Source: Chlorella sorokiniana (Eukaryota; Chlorophyta; Trebouxiophyceae; Chlorellales; Chlorellaceae). From it: a stretch of 64,000 bases of DNA. Location of the stretch: the NCBI GenBank assembly GCA_025917655.1, contig CP084620.1, positions 124,001 through 188,000 on the forward strand, given 5' to 3'. Numbering within the stretch: the first letter of the stretch is position 1; each line of letters starts with the position of its first letter. The translations under genes were made by a program, and so were the position numbers. Shown piece after piece: positions 1-12,012 of the stretch. The notes under the pieces are model-generated. The model made no database searches. It saw only the letters and a program-made list of their open reading frames with translations, and was not told where the DNA came from.

Positions 1-121
1 GCGCCTCCCGGCCCCGCTGCTCAGCGGCTGTCGGCCATCCTACGCTGGCCGACCACCCTGCATTGGTTGGCCACTGGCCTGCAAGCCCTCTCCCTGCCTG
101 CCCGCCTCCCGCCGCCGCCAG

Positions 122-785
122 GTGGCTACAAAGGGCGTGACTGTCAACGCGGTGTGCCCCGGCTACGTGATGACGGAACTGATAGAGAAGCAGCTGGCCA
201 ACCAAGCCAAGACGAGAGGCATCCCCAAGGCACGGCGCTGCACGGGAGCAGGGGCTGGGCCTGCACGCTTGCCGTGCGCTCTTTTTCCCGTTACCTTGCG
301 CCCTTGCGCCCAAGTTGGTGGCCCATACCTGGCCCTGGGGTGATGATGGGGATTTGTGCAGTTCTACCGGCGCTGCTTGTACTGCTGTACCGCGGCCCCA
401 CCCGCTGCGCTGGCTGTGCCGCCGCTGCGCCTGCAGGAGAAGGTGATCACGGATGTGCTGCTGGTGGACCAGCCCATCAAGCGCTTTGTGAAGCCGGAGG
501 AGGTGGGCTTCAACAGGGGGGGGGGGGGGCAATGGGGAGTGGACCCCCTTGTGCCTTGGGATGCGGGGTCCGCGATTGCTGCATGCAGGGCCATTCGGCT
601 TCCAAAGCTTGTACAGAAATGCACGGATGCCGCGCAATCGGGTGCAATGCGACCAGCGGTTCAGAAAAGCATCGCCCCATCTTCCGCTGCAGGTTGGCGC
701 CCTGGTGCGGCATCTTTGTACCGACGACGCGGCGGCCATCACGGGCGCCTGTCTTTCAATTGACGGCGGCTGGACTGCGCGGTAA
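122..785 (+). CDS. D-3-hydroxybutyrate dehydrogenase-like SDR, 3' exons only
   Basis: C-terminal part of a short-chain dehydrogenase/reductase; the 5' exons lie before the window. Three exons can be read: 122 to about 230, 437-502 and 693-785 (stop TAA). The first has the post-catalytic stretch VTVNAVCPGYVMTELIEKQ, the region that follows the YxxxK motif, and continues in the style of bacterial-type 3-hydroxybutyrate dehydrogenases (E-K-Q...Q-A-K-x-R-G-I-P). The second carries KRFVKPEEVG and the last ends in TGACLSIDGGWTAR, the classical SDR C-terminus. The family oxidises D-3-hydroxybutyrate to acetoacetate with NAD+; the substrate is inferred from these motifs, since the cofactor-binding and catalytic residues are outside the window. 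The first intron appears to start with GC (AAG|GCACGG). Another SDR specificity cannot be excluded. Confidence 0.72.
516..529. repeat. Poly-G run, 14 nt
   Basis: Uninterrupted run of 14 G inside the last intron of the SDR gene. Its true length is doubtful given the homopolymer problems elsewhere in the window. Confidence 0.9.
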
Positions 786-1138
786 CCGCCTGTAGCTGCT
801 GTGCCATGAGTTGTGGCGGCGTAGCGCCCTGTGGCACGGCCATGCTCTCTGCTCGGGCAGCCATGCTGGTTGCGCCTGCGGGAATGAAGCGGCGGCAGTC
901 ACCCCACTGCGATGTACTCAGCTTCTTGAGCCTCATTCCAAGCGCATGTCAAGGCTTGCACGGTGCTTGTTCGCAAAGCGCCTCGAGCTTGTAACCGGGC
1001 GTGAGTGATTCGATGGGCTGCAGGCGCCAAGCAACGCTGTGCCCGCTGCCGCCGCTGCTGGTGCCCACGTTATTTCTGACCAAGTGCACGTTCCAAAAAG
1101 CGATCGCACACCCTGGTCATCTTTATTCGTCGTGTAAC
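786..1138. other. Intergenic spacer
   Basis: 353 bp between the SDR stop and the ATG of the TPR gene. It should hold the SDR 3' UTR and the TPR promoter. I see no coding pattern, repeat or recognisable element. Confidence 0.5.
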
Positions 1139-2846
1139 ATGGCTCCCTGCCCTCCCGCATCGTGTGGGCAGCCTGCCCGCTCAATGTCGTGTTTCACCAG
1201 CGGCGCGAGTCTATCCTGGCCATCAACCCTCCCCACGGCATTCAAAGGACATCAAAGCGCACGCCAAGCGCCGCCAGCCGCCCTCGGGCAAGGCCCGCTG
1301 CCGCCGCTCGCCCTGCCGCCGCCGTCGGCGCTGCCCGCCCTGCCTCGCCGCGCTGCGCTCGGCCTGGCGGCCTCCGCGCTGCTGGCGGCCCTGCAGCCCT
1401 GCCCAGGGCTGTCAGCAGCTGCAGAGCTGCCAGCGGTGAAGATACGTCCCGAGCTGGCGCCCGACCAGAGCCGGTACGACGCGTCCGACCCGCGGCTGCG
1501 GGAGGCGCGCAGCTGCTGCAGCAGGCGCTGGCGGCGGGGGACGTGCGGGAGGAGGAGGCGCTGTGGACGCGCATCATCAACGAGTACGGCAGCCTGGATG
1601 CGGACTGGGTGCCGGACCTCGTGGGGCGGGTGTGACGACGGCGGCGCCAGCTGTGCACCCACCAAACCTAACCCTTGCCTCCTGCTGGCTTCCTCGCCTC
1701 TCCTGACCTGTTGCGCACCAGCCGTGGCGGGGGCCCCTACCTGACTGCCCCTCTGCTCTGGCGACCCCTCCCCTCTGCACCGCCAGGCGTGGGGCAACCG
1801 CGGCAACGCGCGCAGCCGGCAGGGGCGGCTGGAGGAGGCCCTGTCTGACTACAACACCTCCATCCGCATCTGCCCCTGGTCGGTGGACCCCGTGCTGAAC
1901 CGGGTGAGCGAGATTGAAGGAGTGTCATGAGGATCTTGAAAGAGGACTGTGGGATCTCGACAGAAGACTATCAGGATTTTGAAAAGTGGGGCAACTCAGT
2001 TTTGAAAAGGACTTCGAGGATGCAGTCCCCACCCGCCTTGCCTTGCCCCACCAGATGGCGCAACCGCCAAGCCCATGTGGAACCTGTGCGGATCAAAGCT
2101 TGTCTTCCCACTCCGCCTCGCCCATGCCCCTGTGGAGGCCTTGAGAACCTGGCAGAGAAGAAGCCCTCATGCACAATTAGCTACAAACTTAGCTCTCGCC
2201 TGACAACCTCCGCAGGGGGTGGTCCTTGAGGCCATGGGGCGCTTCCCGGAGGCCATCGCCGACTACAACGCCGTGCTGGCCGCCGCCCCCAACGACCCAG
2301 CGGCCTGGAACAACCTGGGCAACGCGGAGGCGGGGATGGGCGACTGGGCGGCGGCGGCGGAGCACTATGGGCGCGCCGCGCGCCTGGCCCCGGCCTTCTC
2401 GTTCGCGCAGGCCAACCGCGCGCTGGCGCTGTACCAGCTGGGGCAGGACAACAAGGCGATAAAGGAGATGAGGTGGGGGCTGTGGAACTCGTTCCGGCTC
2501 GAGTGTTGCGCTGCCGAGTGTGTGGAGGCTTCTCTGCTCACGTCACGCAGCCCCTCCGGTTCCGTTGCCCTGTGTCAGCTGTGTTTGTGTTGCTGTTTCT
2601 GCTTCCGCGTCGCGCAGGAGTCTGCTGCGCAAGTACCCCGAGTTCCCCGACATGCGCGCTGCGCTGGCGGCGGCGCTCTGGGACGCCGGCCTGCAGGCAG
2701 AGGCGGAGGGGGAGTGGCAGCGGGTGGAGGATCCGCGCTACCGCGACCGCGCCTGGCTGCGCGGAGAGCGGCGCTGGCCGCCGCGGCTGACCGCCGCGCT
2801 GGAGGCGTTTCTGGACATACGGGCGGTGTCGGTGGGCGGCGCGTGA
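1139..2846 (+). CDS. Thylakoid-lumen TPR protein
   Basis: Tetratricopeptide-repeat protein resembling the plant 'chloroplast lumen common family' proteins. The ATG at 1139 opens an N-terminus rich in Ala/Ser/Pro, followed by a twin-arginine plus hydrophobic segment (PRRAALGLAASALLAAL) and a small-residue site before AELPAV: a chloroplast transit peptide followed by a Tat-type lumen signal. The repeats include AWGNRGNARSRQGRLEEALS, GVVLEAMGRFPEAIADYNAV and NNLGNAEAGMGDWAAAAEHY, each TPR-like. Exons: 1139-1629, 1787-1903, 2216-2472 and 2616-2846, all GT-AG. Near 1506 the frame slips by one base (GAGGCGCGCAG where E-A-A-Q is expected); I treat this as a lost G. Family function is poorly defined; TPRs mediate protein-protein contacts. 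Confidence 0.75.
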
Positions 2847-3412
2847 GACGGGGAATTTGGCATCCCTCACTGACGGGGAACGGCAGATGCCCTGTTGCGT
2901 CACTCTCATCAAGCACCGCCGGCTGGCTCCGCATGAACAGTGCCTTGTGGCTTTCTGTCCCTACAAGGCCACCCACATTGGAAATGCACAGGAAAGGGTG
3001 CGAACTGAGGAGCCCCGCCAGTTGGGAAGCAGCACAGTCTGCCCCCGTCGCTGCGGCGCTCGTCCTCACTTTACTCAGAGCGCCAATGGGGTGAGGATCA
3101 TACGAAGAGGCGATCTGCAGGCGCCTTCAGCTGTCACGAGCGTCCATGCAGGCGACTATCCCCTTGCTGCATCCGCCGCCACGGCGTACAGCCTGGCTGT
3201 ACCTCTTTCTCCCTCCAACTAGTCGTTGAACAGCCCGGAAGCGCCGGCGTAGCGCCCATCGTCGCCCAATTATTCCGTGAACAGTGTGGAGGTGTAAACG
3301 TGTTCAAACTCGGCGTGCCGGAGCGAAGCCTGGCGGCGCTTCGGTGACCCGACGTTTTCTCTGAGGCTCATTCTATTCCACCGCACTACTTGCAGCAGTC
3401 GGCCAGCAAGAG
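2847..3412. other. Intergenic spacer
   Basis: 566 bp between the TPR gene and the patatin-like gene. Small open frames are present but none is protein-like; nothing specific seen. Confidence 0.5.
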
Positions 3413-4175
3413 ATGGAGGCAGCAAGGCCAGCTGCCTCGCAGTGCGCCTGCTCCAACACCCGCCGCAGTCGCACTGGCATTCCAACAGCTCCAGGCCGGT
3501 TGAAGCCCCGCACACGGGCTTTTCGGGCGCCATGCAGCTCCGCCAAGGACTCAGCGAAGCAGGCAGCCGCAGCGCCGCCGCCGCCGCCTGCTGCGCAACG
3601 CCCCAGCAACAGGCTGACTCGGATGCTTAGCTGGCGGTCAAGCGCGCAGCCGGCGGCAGGCGAGGTTGCCAAGACTGGCGCCATCGCTACAGAGGTGCGA
3701 ACAGGCTGGGCCTGTGAGTTAAAGCACCGTACCCGGCCCAACCACCTCCACCCGCGCATCCTTCCCGTACAGCTTGCCTTCTTCAGCCGATCTGTTTGCC
3801 CAAACCGAGCTGCGTGGTTCGCCCCGTGCAGGCCGGCGACCGGCAGCAGCCTCAGCAGCCGCCCACGGCCCCGCAGCCCACCGTGCAGCGCACGGCCGAG
3901 GAGGCCGCTGCCGTGGCGCCCCGCCCGGCACTTTCTCCCTGTACAGCTGGCTCACCTGGGGCAGCGGCAGCGCCGCTTCTGGCGCCTCCACCGACGCGGA
4001 GGGCGAGGCGGCGGAGCTGGCAGACGGCATGGCGGCGGAGCCGGCCCGCGCGGCGGCGGCGGCCGCCGCCAGCAGCGGCAGCGGCAGCGGCGGCTCCAGC
4101 TGGCGCCGCTCCTGGGCGGGCCTCAGCCTGAGCGGCTCCGTCGCCTCGTTCGACCCCGAGGACGCCCCCGCCCAG

Positions 4176-4206
<31 letters not shown>

Positions 4207-6871
4207 ACGACGTCCCTGTGCCCGTGGATCACCCGGCGCTGCAGCTCTTGCGCCAGCGCGCCCTGTCCCGCTCCACCCCCGCCGCCCGCAAGGACCCCTT
4301 CAAGCTCGGCCTGGTGGTGGAGGGCGGCGGCATGCGCGGCTGCGTCTCCGGGGGGCCTGCAGGCCCTTTCCGACCTCGGCCTGCGAGACGCCTTTGACGC
4401 CGTCTACGGCTCCTCCGCGGGCGCCATCAACTCCACCTACTTCCTGTCGGGTGCGTGGGCTGGGGCGGCGTGAGCGGGTGGGGTGCTTGTCACAGCGCTT
4501 TTCGCAGCGGGTGTTCGCTGCGCACGAATGGCTCCAGCTGTGGGCCGGAAGGCGCCCCTGGCATGTGTGCGCAGGCTTGCTGTGCTGAGCTGAGCGCAGC
4601 AGCTGAGCTGCTGGGCCCATGCTGCTGAGGGTGGAAGCAGTGCCTGCGTTGAAAGCAGTGTTTGTGATCCCGACAGTTGCGCTCCGCCCCGCTGCTGCAG
4701 GTCAGCGCACGGGTGTGGAGATTTACCACGACCACATTGCCCAGCCGGAGTTCATCGACCTCAAGCGGCTGTGGAAGGGGGAGGGGGCAGCCCCGTGCTC
4801 AACCTGCCCTTCCTGATCGACCACGTCATGCGTAGCGTGCACCCCCTCGACTGGCAAGCCGTGCTCGACTCGCCCGTCCCCCTCAAGGTGGGCCTGGGCA
4901 GGGCAGAAGCTGTTCTTTTTAGAGCGTGCAGGGCCTGGGCAGGCAGCGGGCGTTCAGGTGGTGCTCTCTCCTTCGCTGCTGAGGGGCTCCACCACCTGCT
5001 GCCCGGCTGCCACACGCCCGCTAGAGCGCCGCCCGGCCCCTGCTCTCCTTACTCTTACCCGCTGTCACTCTGTCATTTCTGCTCTCAGACAATCACTCGT
5101 ACCCGCTGTCACTCTTGCTTACAAGAAATACTCATCCCCACTGTCATTCTTGCGCACAACAAAAATCACCCCCTGGTCCCCTCTGCGCAGGTGGTGGCGT
5201 CCTCCCTGGACAGCCTGTCGGCGGTGCTGCTGGAGGGCTTTGCCGACGATGCTGACCTGGCCGCTTGCCTCAAGGCCTCCGCCACGGTGCCCGAGATCGC
5301 GGGAGGGCCCTGCCTGCACAGGCGAGCGCGCAACTTTGGAAGATGGGGCTGCTTGGCCGCGCTCGGCCGGCCACCTCAGACACGCAGCAGCTGCCTGCCC
5401 TCCCTCCCCAGCCTTTGAGGCGTCAGTGCAGCGCAGCACAGAGCTGCATGCACGCCTGCACTCCAGCCACTCACCCTGTCCCCTCTGGGTTAACCCTCTT
5501 TCCTTCAATTTCTCTTTCTTTCATTTCTCCTTCTTTCAAGTTTTCTGTGTTTCTTCCAATGCCCGCAGGGGCCAGTGCCTGGTGGACGCCGCCGTGTTTG
5601 AGGCGGTGCCCTTCCGCTCCGCCATCGCCGACGGCTGCACCCACCTGCTGGTGCTGTGCACGCGGCCCGCCCGCCGCCGCCGCTCCCGCGTCAACGCGGC
5701 GCTGGCCGACGCGATGGAGGTGGCCATCAAGAAGGCGGTGCTCAGCCCGGACTACATGGTGCCGGCGTGGAAGGTGGGTGGGGGTGTGTGTGTTTGTGAA
5801 GGGGGAGGGGGAATGAGAAGCGCGGGCCGCGAGGGAGGTGGGTGGGTGGGGTGGGGGTGGGGAAGGGGGCTTGCGGGGGCGGCGGCGCACGCGCTTGCTG
5901 GAAGGTGGGCGGGGGCGGACGTGTAGCGCGGGGTGCGAGGGAGGCAAGGAGGGCGGGCGGGAGGGGCTCGGCAAGGGCGCCCTCCCCCTTTGCCCCGCCA
6001 CACACACACCACCACCACCATCACACCCACAAACAGCACATACCTACACACGTTTCAAACACCCATTCCACACACACAAACCTCCCCACCCACTCATTCA
6101 CAGGCCGAGGTGGACTGCCTGGCCCAGGATGGGCTGAGCCAGGACGAGATGCTGCTGGCGGCCGCCGACCGGGAGGATGCACACGAGCTGCCCTGGTTCG
6201 CGGGGCGCACGTCTACCCGCTGTACCCGGGAGCTGCTGCCAAGTGAGCAGGGTGGGGGAGCGCTTTGTTTTGTGTGTGTGAAGGGGGTTTTGGGCAGGTG
6301 TGCGCGCGCTAGGATGCGGGAGCACGGGGGATGGGGCAGCGCTTGGCGGCTCAGCCGGGGGCATGCTCTCCCAGGTGGGCTGTGGGCTGCAGCTGCTGTT
6401 CATACCCCAACCATTGTCACCTCCGCCACCAAGCTTGTTTGCTCGGCACCATCGCTTCCCGTGATTCCCCCACCCCCTTCTGTGCAGCTTCAGCCCCCTG
6501 TGCATCGACCCGCCCACGCTGAGGGCGGGGGGTGGCGGAGGGGCGGCGCGGCATGCTGGCCGTGCTGCGCGCTGTGCTGGGCGACCAGCTGGACTTCTCG
6601 CGCTTCGAAGGTGCGCTGCGGCTGGCTTGACCAGATTGGGCGGCCTGGCTCGGAGGCTTGGTTGCAGTCGTTGCCTTGCTCCCTGCAAGTGCTGCTTACA
6701 GCACTGCCAGCAGTGCTGGCACCAGTTCTGGGCCCCCCACCCCCCCACCCCTCCCCCTGCACTGCTGCAGAGCTGCAGTACAGCAACATCGTGCCCACGC
6801 GCAGCGCCTCCAGCAGCAGCGCGCGCCTGTGGCGGCGGTACCTTCAGGAGGATTTCTCGCACCACGCGTGA
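3413..6871 (+). CDS. Patatin-like phospholipase/lipase
   Basis: Patatin-family acyl hydrolase. The glycine-rich oxyanion loop is LVVEGGGMRG (about 4313-4342), the nucleophile elbow is GSSAG in AVYGSSAGAINSTYF, and VDAAVFEAVPF (about 5583-5615) fits the position of the catalytic Asp (usual DGG/A). These enzymes hydrolyse acyl esters of membrane lipids or triacylglycerol through a Ser-Asp dyad. Exon ends: ...4450; 4701-4887; 5191-5321; 5569-5773; 6104-6241; 6488-6610; 6771-6871. The intron after 5321 starts with GC (CACAG|GCGAGC). The start is uncertain: ATG 3413 opens a transit-peptide-like exon, but how it joins the exon carrying FSLYSWLTWGSGSA is unclear. Frame slips occur near 4351, 4776, 6206 and 6535, all at G/C runs, so the gene is either error-ridden in this sequence or decaying; the first is favoured. 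Confidence 0.75.
4179..4205 (+). repeat. (CAG)9 in the patatin-like gene
   Basis: Nine CAG codons encoding polyglutamine in the linker before the catalytic domain. Confidence 0.95.
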
Positions 6872-8360
6872 GGCAGGCTGCTGGGCAGCCGCCTGGAAGC
6901 CGCCAGCAAGCCGACCGCCGCCTTCCGGCAGCGCAGGCCACAACCAGGCAACCCTCCCTCAGCGTCAATCTGCCTGCCGCCAATCCTGCTCTGGGCATGG
7001 GCAGGGCGCCCCGTGGCGTCGGCATCGGTTGCCGCCGGCTCGTTCTAGTGGAGCTTCCTTTGTTGCCTTCTTTTTGATACCGGGACCCATTCGGCCCAGT
7101 TTTGTCCCTTCAGCCGCTCTCCGTGCTGCCGCCGCCCTCCGGCGCGCACGGCCTCTGCCCTGCAGTCATCCATTCTGACTGGGTCCGCTGCCACTCCTCC
7201 TTGCCACCTGAGCCCATCCGGCCGCCCGCCTCCCTTTGAGTTTGGCGATATTGGCGCATGCATATCACCCGCCCTGCTACCCACCCACCTTCCTGAACAG
7301 TGACTCGCCTCACCCCCTTACCCTGCCTCTGCCCTGCCTCTGCTCGTCTGCCTGCATTGCCCTCCCTGCACACCACCCCTGCCTGCCTCGCCGGGCTGGG
7401 CCGCCGCGCTCACCTCACGGTCGCTGCGTGGCCCAGACCAGGCCGACCCCACGCTTTGCTGCTGCATCCGCCTCGGGCGCACCCTGTACCCCTATGAGGA
7501 CCTCCTTTTACAGCGCAATTTCGCTGCTGGCCTTCCATTCGACCCACCCAATTCCTTTTCTTTGAGCGCGTCTGTGCACCCCTCCTGACGTCTGTCCTGC
7601 GAGCCCCTCTGGCTCCGCCATGTGATTCCCAATGAACTCCGCCATCCCTCTGTTATACACCCCACCTGCCCTGCATGCCCATCTATCCCATTCACTCCTT
7701 GCTGATTCAACCGAGTTCGTGTCCTGACCGAGAGCTTTTGCCACCTGCTTCCGTCACCAGACGCATTGCGCCTGTCACGCAGTCACCAGAACACGAAATG
7801 CAACATGACTGCCATTGCAAGCAGCGCTGTAAACGTTTGATACAAGCAGTGGAAAGCAGTTGTCTGGCAGCTAAACTCTGGCAGTGCGGCTGCCGCGCTG
7901 GTGATGCAGCGCTGTTACCAAGCGGCTGTGATTATTCATACGCAGCACCGGAACGTCCTGAGGCACGGCGCTTGTCAGTGCCGCCCGGCACCTTGTTGGC
8001 CGCTCTTGGAGGCCTCCGCTGACATCAAATGAGGGCAGCACCTGTTGCATGCACCTCTTTCTACTGCTCTTCGGCTAATCAGCCTCAATGTAGAGCATCA
8101 TAGGCCTCAAGCTTCTGGAAAGCTGCTGTCAAGGGGGCAATGCAGCGCGCACCTCGGCTGAAGCTGCCGGTGGCGGCGAGAGTCAAGACCCTGCATATCT
8201 CGCTCAACTTCGCATTGTTTTGAGCTGCGACTGATTTTCTCGCGGCTGTATAGGTTAAATAATTATCTGGCCATCAGCAGGGCAAGAACACAGCGCGGGT
8301 CCGGTGACAATTGTAGGCAGCCCGCGGGCAGCTGGCTGCAGCTAGTCCTGCAGCACGACT
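6872..8360. other. Long spacer without a recognisable gene
   Basis: About 1.5 kb between the lipase stop and the first membrane-protein paralogue. Rich in CCT/CCC-type low complexity to about 7600, more AT-balanced after 7700. No convincing exon on either strand, and no tRNA or repeat element seen. The first part is likely the lipase 3' UTR. Confidence 0.5.
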
Positions 8361-9755
8361 ATGGAGCTGGCAGGACCTGCTCACGCGCACGCAGCCGGCG
8401 CGGCTGGGCTGGCGAGCGGCAGCACCGCTGCCGACCCCCGTCGCCGCCTCCGCCCAACTCCGCCGCGCTGTGGCGGCGCTTCTACCGCGAGCAGACCCGC
8501 CGCAACATGCGCGGCGACAAGCTGGCTGCAGCCATCATGGTTGCGGTGTCAGCTGCGGCGCGGCTGCAGGTGGGGAGCACCAGACGATGCTCGAAGAGGT
8601 GCACTCTGGCGCCGTGCTGGCGCTCAGCACAGCGGTCATGCTGGCTGCCGACGACATAGCCGAGCACGACTTGCTGGTGCTGCGGGGGCGCTGGTGCTGG
8701 CCCTCAAGCTGGTGGCCGCCACCGCGCCGCTCTTCAGGCTCAGCGTCATCATGCTGGTGCAGGCAAGCATGTGCTCCGCCGGCAGTCGGCCAGCTCGGGC
8801 CTACCCGTTTGGTCTGGGCACGGCTAGCTCAGAAGTCACGGGACCTGCCTGTCTCCTCATCCTTATGAATGCGTCGGCCACAACTCAGGGGCACCCTGCA
8901 CCCGATCAGCGACCCCCACACACACACACCACACACACCCCCACCCACCTCATCTTGCCCCCACCCTTGCCCCCAAACCAAGCAGACCCAGCCCCAGCAT
9001 GGGAGTCGCGCGCTCGCTCACATCCTCCGCTGCTGCTGCGCGTGCTGCTCGGCGACCACACGGCGCTGCTGCTCTTCATGGGCACCGCCATGCAGCAGGT
9101 GCTGGCGATGGAGGCGGCTACCCAGGCCGCCTTCCTGGCCTCGCTGGTCCCCCTGACGGGCGCCATCTGCAGCTCCCCTGTGAGGTTGGGCACTCTGTCG
9201 CGTGCTGGCGTGCCTGCGCAGGCAGACATAAACGTAGCGGGAATGGCTGATCCCTCCCTTGGTGCGCTGGCTGCCCTCCGCGCAGTACCTGGGGCGCTGC
9301 TTGCAGGAATGGCACGTGCCCCAGTTATTTCCTCGCCCCAAGAAGGTTAGTGTACACGTGTGTCTGACCCCGGACCCATCACCTCCAGCTGGTCTTTTCG
9401 GTCGTCAGCGCCTGCTTAACCTCCTAGCACCCGACTGTGAGATGTCTCGTGTCAAGTGTGACACATGCAAGTTGCTGCCCCGTAACCTGAGCCCTCTGCA
9501 GGTCTGCATCGTTTTTGTCGTGTTTCTTCAGCTGACTCTTGGCGTGCTGACGCCCCTCATCCGCGTCGCGCGCCGCGAGTCCGCCGCTGCGGTGCGCTTT
9601 GCCGAGGAGCACGGCGTGCCGCCCGGCAACCTCCGCCTGCGTGCGTACCGCGTCGTGGACCGAGCCACATCCTGGGATGACCCCTGGCCTGGCGCGTGGC
9701 TGCAACGACAGCATTGGCTGCCGTCTTGGCTGCATGCACCCACACCCTGCTCTGA
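8361..9755 (+). CDS. Uncharacterised multi-pass membrane protein, copy A
   Basis: I recognise no family. It is the sister of the gene at 12013-13408: shared blocks are WRRFYREQTRRNMRGDKLAA, then a LEE-HSGAVLALS segment, ALxxALK...APLF, RVLLGDHTALLLFMGTAMQQ, VCIVFVVFLQL and RATSWDDP. Several hydrophobic segments suggest four or five membrane helices. Recognisable exons: 8361 to about 8762 (ending CAG|GCAAGC, a GC donor), one ending 9179, 9286-9345 and 9502-9755. One C must be restored in GACCCCTGG near 9677; the tail then reads DPLAWRVAATTALAAV and ends at 9755, matching copy B. Another slip lies near 8690 (G5). Both copies share a frame break at about 8573. Confidence 0.6.
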
Positions 9756-10079
9756 ATCCTGGTTCACCTGCAAGTTCCAGCAAGCCACTTACTTCTGCGA
9801 GCACGTATCGGTCTCTTTGGTCCTTTGCCATAGCTGATTGCTGCGTCAAGCTGATTCTAAAACAACCACCTTTCTCAAGACCTTGTGTCACCATGAATCG
9901 CATCTGCAGAGCTGCACCCGCTGTGGTCAGCCTGCCGCCAGCGCGGGCATGGCAGCAGTTGGGAAGTTGAGGCCGAGTTGAGCCCTGCCCTCTGCAGCGG
10001 CTCCTTGAAATTCCTGCAGTGTCGCTGCAGCCGAATTGGGCAGCATTTCCTCGAAGCTCCTCTTCTTTGAGTAGCAATC
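9756..10079. other. Intergenic spacer
   Basis: 324 bp between copy A and the dehydratase ATG. Nothing specific seen. Confidence 0.45.
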
Positions 10080-11211
10080 ATGGCGAGGCAGGGGGCCATC
10101 GCGCGGTCCTACCTCTTGCTCTACAACACAATGCAATTCTCGGGCTGGTCATACTGCCTCTACCTCCTGGCGAAGCAGGCTGCCGCCGTTCGCAGCTTGG
10201 ACGGGGCCTTCTCCGCCTCTGGAGGCGCCGTTCGTGAGTTGTTGCAACCTTCATTCTGTTTTTGAGCGCACGCGTGTGCGCGATGCTCCAGACAGTTAGC
10301 CCGGGAAACGCTGCCACCGTCGCCCGCCGCCCCAACTTTGCTGCCCTTCCCTTGTGCGCGCCTTCAGGCTTTTTCAGCTGGCCTCCGCGCTGGAGATTTT
10401 GCACGCGGCGTTGGGGCTGGTGGGCGGCTCGCCGCTCACCGCGCTGATGCAGTGGGCGGGGCGCAGCAACGTGTTGTTTGGCGTCGTGGCGGCGGTGCCA
10501 GAGGTGCAGGGGGCGGCCTCTGTGGGCATTATGCTCTGGGCCTGGGCACTTTCTGAGGTCATTCGCTACCCCTGGTACGCAACAAGCCTCGTGGGAGCCT
10601 GCCCCAGCTGGCTCACGTGGCTCAGGTGGGTCTGCTGGTGGTTGCGGGTGTGCATGGGTGGGTGGGTGGGCGAGGTCGGTGCCTCTTCCTCTCTCTGGCG
10701 ACTGTGCTGCTGCACTGCTGTCTGGCTGGCCGACCTCGGCCTCCGCTTTTGGATTCTGGTCTCGCCTCTGCCCCCTGCTTTCTGACCAACAAGCACATGT
10801 CCCCCGTGCAGATACACTGCCTTCATCCCCTTGTACCCCGCTGGCGTGGTGGGGGAGATGTGGAGCGTGTTCTCTGCGCTGCCGCTCATCCGGGCACGGC
10901 GCCTGCGCTCCATCTCGCTGCCCAATGCCGCCAACTTTGCCTTCGACTACCACACCTTCCTGCTGGTGTGTTTTTTGCCAGAAACAGAGCCTGCAACAAG
11001 CAGGGCTGCCAGGCATGGGCTGGCGGCACCGCGCCCGGGGGTTTGAGCCGGCATGCCAAGCCGTGGCCTGCCTGCTGTGCCCGCCGCTCCTGTGCAGGTG
11101 CTGTTGTGCCTGTACCCCCTGCTCTGGTTCCAGCTGTACAGCTTCCTGTTCCGCCAGCGGCGCAAGAAGCTGGCTCCTGTCGCGGTGGGCGGCGGCAAGA
11201 AGCAGCAGTGA
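10080..11211 (+). CDS. HACD: Very-long-chain (3R)-3-hydroxyacyl-CoA dehydratase (PTPLA/PAS2/Phs1 family)
   Basis: ER-membrane enzyme of the fatty-acid elongation cycle, dehydrating 3-hydroxyacyl-CoA to trans-2-enoyl-CoA. Family marks: N-terminal YLLLYNTMQFSGWSYCLYLL, then FQLASALEILHAALGLV, SEVIRYPWY, and RYTAFIPLYPAGVVGE, which contains the Tyr (YP) and Glu of the catalytic pair known from Phs1. The protein ends in KKQQ, a dilysine KKxx ER-retrieval signal. Exons: 10080-10233, 10368-10625, 10812-10965 and 11098-11211. The first junction is one base out of phase, probably a base lost in exon 1. The gene lies between the two membrane-protein paralogues on the same strand; a functional link is not shown. 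Confidence 0.88.
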
Positions 11212-12012
11212 AGCTTGGCAGCCGCAGCACGCGTGCGACGGGGCTCCATGCACTTGAGCCAGCAGCAGTTCTTCCTTCGTGACTAACGTTTGCAAGAGAA
11301 GAATGCTCTGAGATTGGTGCTTACGACTTGCTGTGAATGCTAAAGAGCATGCGCAGCAGAGGGTGGCGAGGATGGCGGCTGTTGCCGGCCACCATGGTGC
11401 CACTGGATCAAAGGAAGGTGAGCGTAAGCAACACCTGTGTCACAAGAAATGGCGTGGCGAGGCTTGGCTTCTTGTTGGGTTGCAGCTGAGGCGTGCATAA
11501 GCGGCCTGCGGGCAGGACCACCGCCCTCGCTGCGCGTCTGTGGTGGTGCTTGGGCAGCTTGGCCACCTGCTCTCTTGCTACGAGATCGGCCGCTGGTATT
11601 ACTTTCAGACCTGCTGACTATTGTCCCAGCAAGAACCTGATCAATTGAAACAGCTAGGTACCTTCTGGCTTCCGTGCCGGTAACTCCTATGCTGAGGGTC
11701 TCTGGCATTGCTGCATGGCTCATTCGCCTTGGATTCACATTTATATTGATATTACTCCTACAAATGAGGATTGGCTGTGTGGTGTGGGCGCGCGACAGCT
11801 TGTGCCGTGTCACAATAGCTGACGTGGCACCCATATGAGATCTCTGGCCCCATGCATGCGGAAGGTGCGCGCGTTCTTTTCAAGTTGTCTTTTTGTCCAT
11901 TTAAGATCCCTCAGACATACATAAACCGGCAGTGACTGACCACCTTCCCGTGTGTTGTGCACAATCGACAGTCCGCACGCCGCGGTTCCGCAGTGAGGCC
12001 CCACCGCCGCTG
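11212..12012. other. Intergenic spacer
   Basis: 801 bp, more AT-rich around 11600-11900 than the surroundings. Expected to hold the dehydratase 3' UTR and the copy B promoter. No gene seen. Confidence 0.5.

Noticed and set aside
1252-1806. Long antisense open frames opposite the TPR gene and many other genes
   Set aside because: They are Arg/Ala/Pro-rich shadows produced by high GC and third-position bias; the + strand frames carry recognisable domains and splice sites.
3413-6871. Calling the patatin-like gene a pseudogene
   Set aside because: Breaks are all at G/C runs and the same kind of break occurs in BiP and PDI, which must be functional; sequence error is the simpler reading.
6098-6943. 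281-codon minus-strand open frame
   Set aside because: Overlaps patatin-like exons and GT/CA-rich introns; composition is low-complexity and no domain is visible.
7675-8022. 115-codon + strand open frame before copy A
   Set aside because: No start context, domain or splice support; composition not protein-like.
10078-11403. 441-codon minus-strand open frame
   Set aside because: Lies opposite the 3-hydroxyacyl-CoA dehydratase exons, whose translation has clear catalytic motifs.
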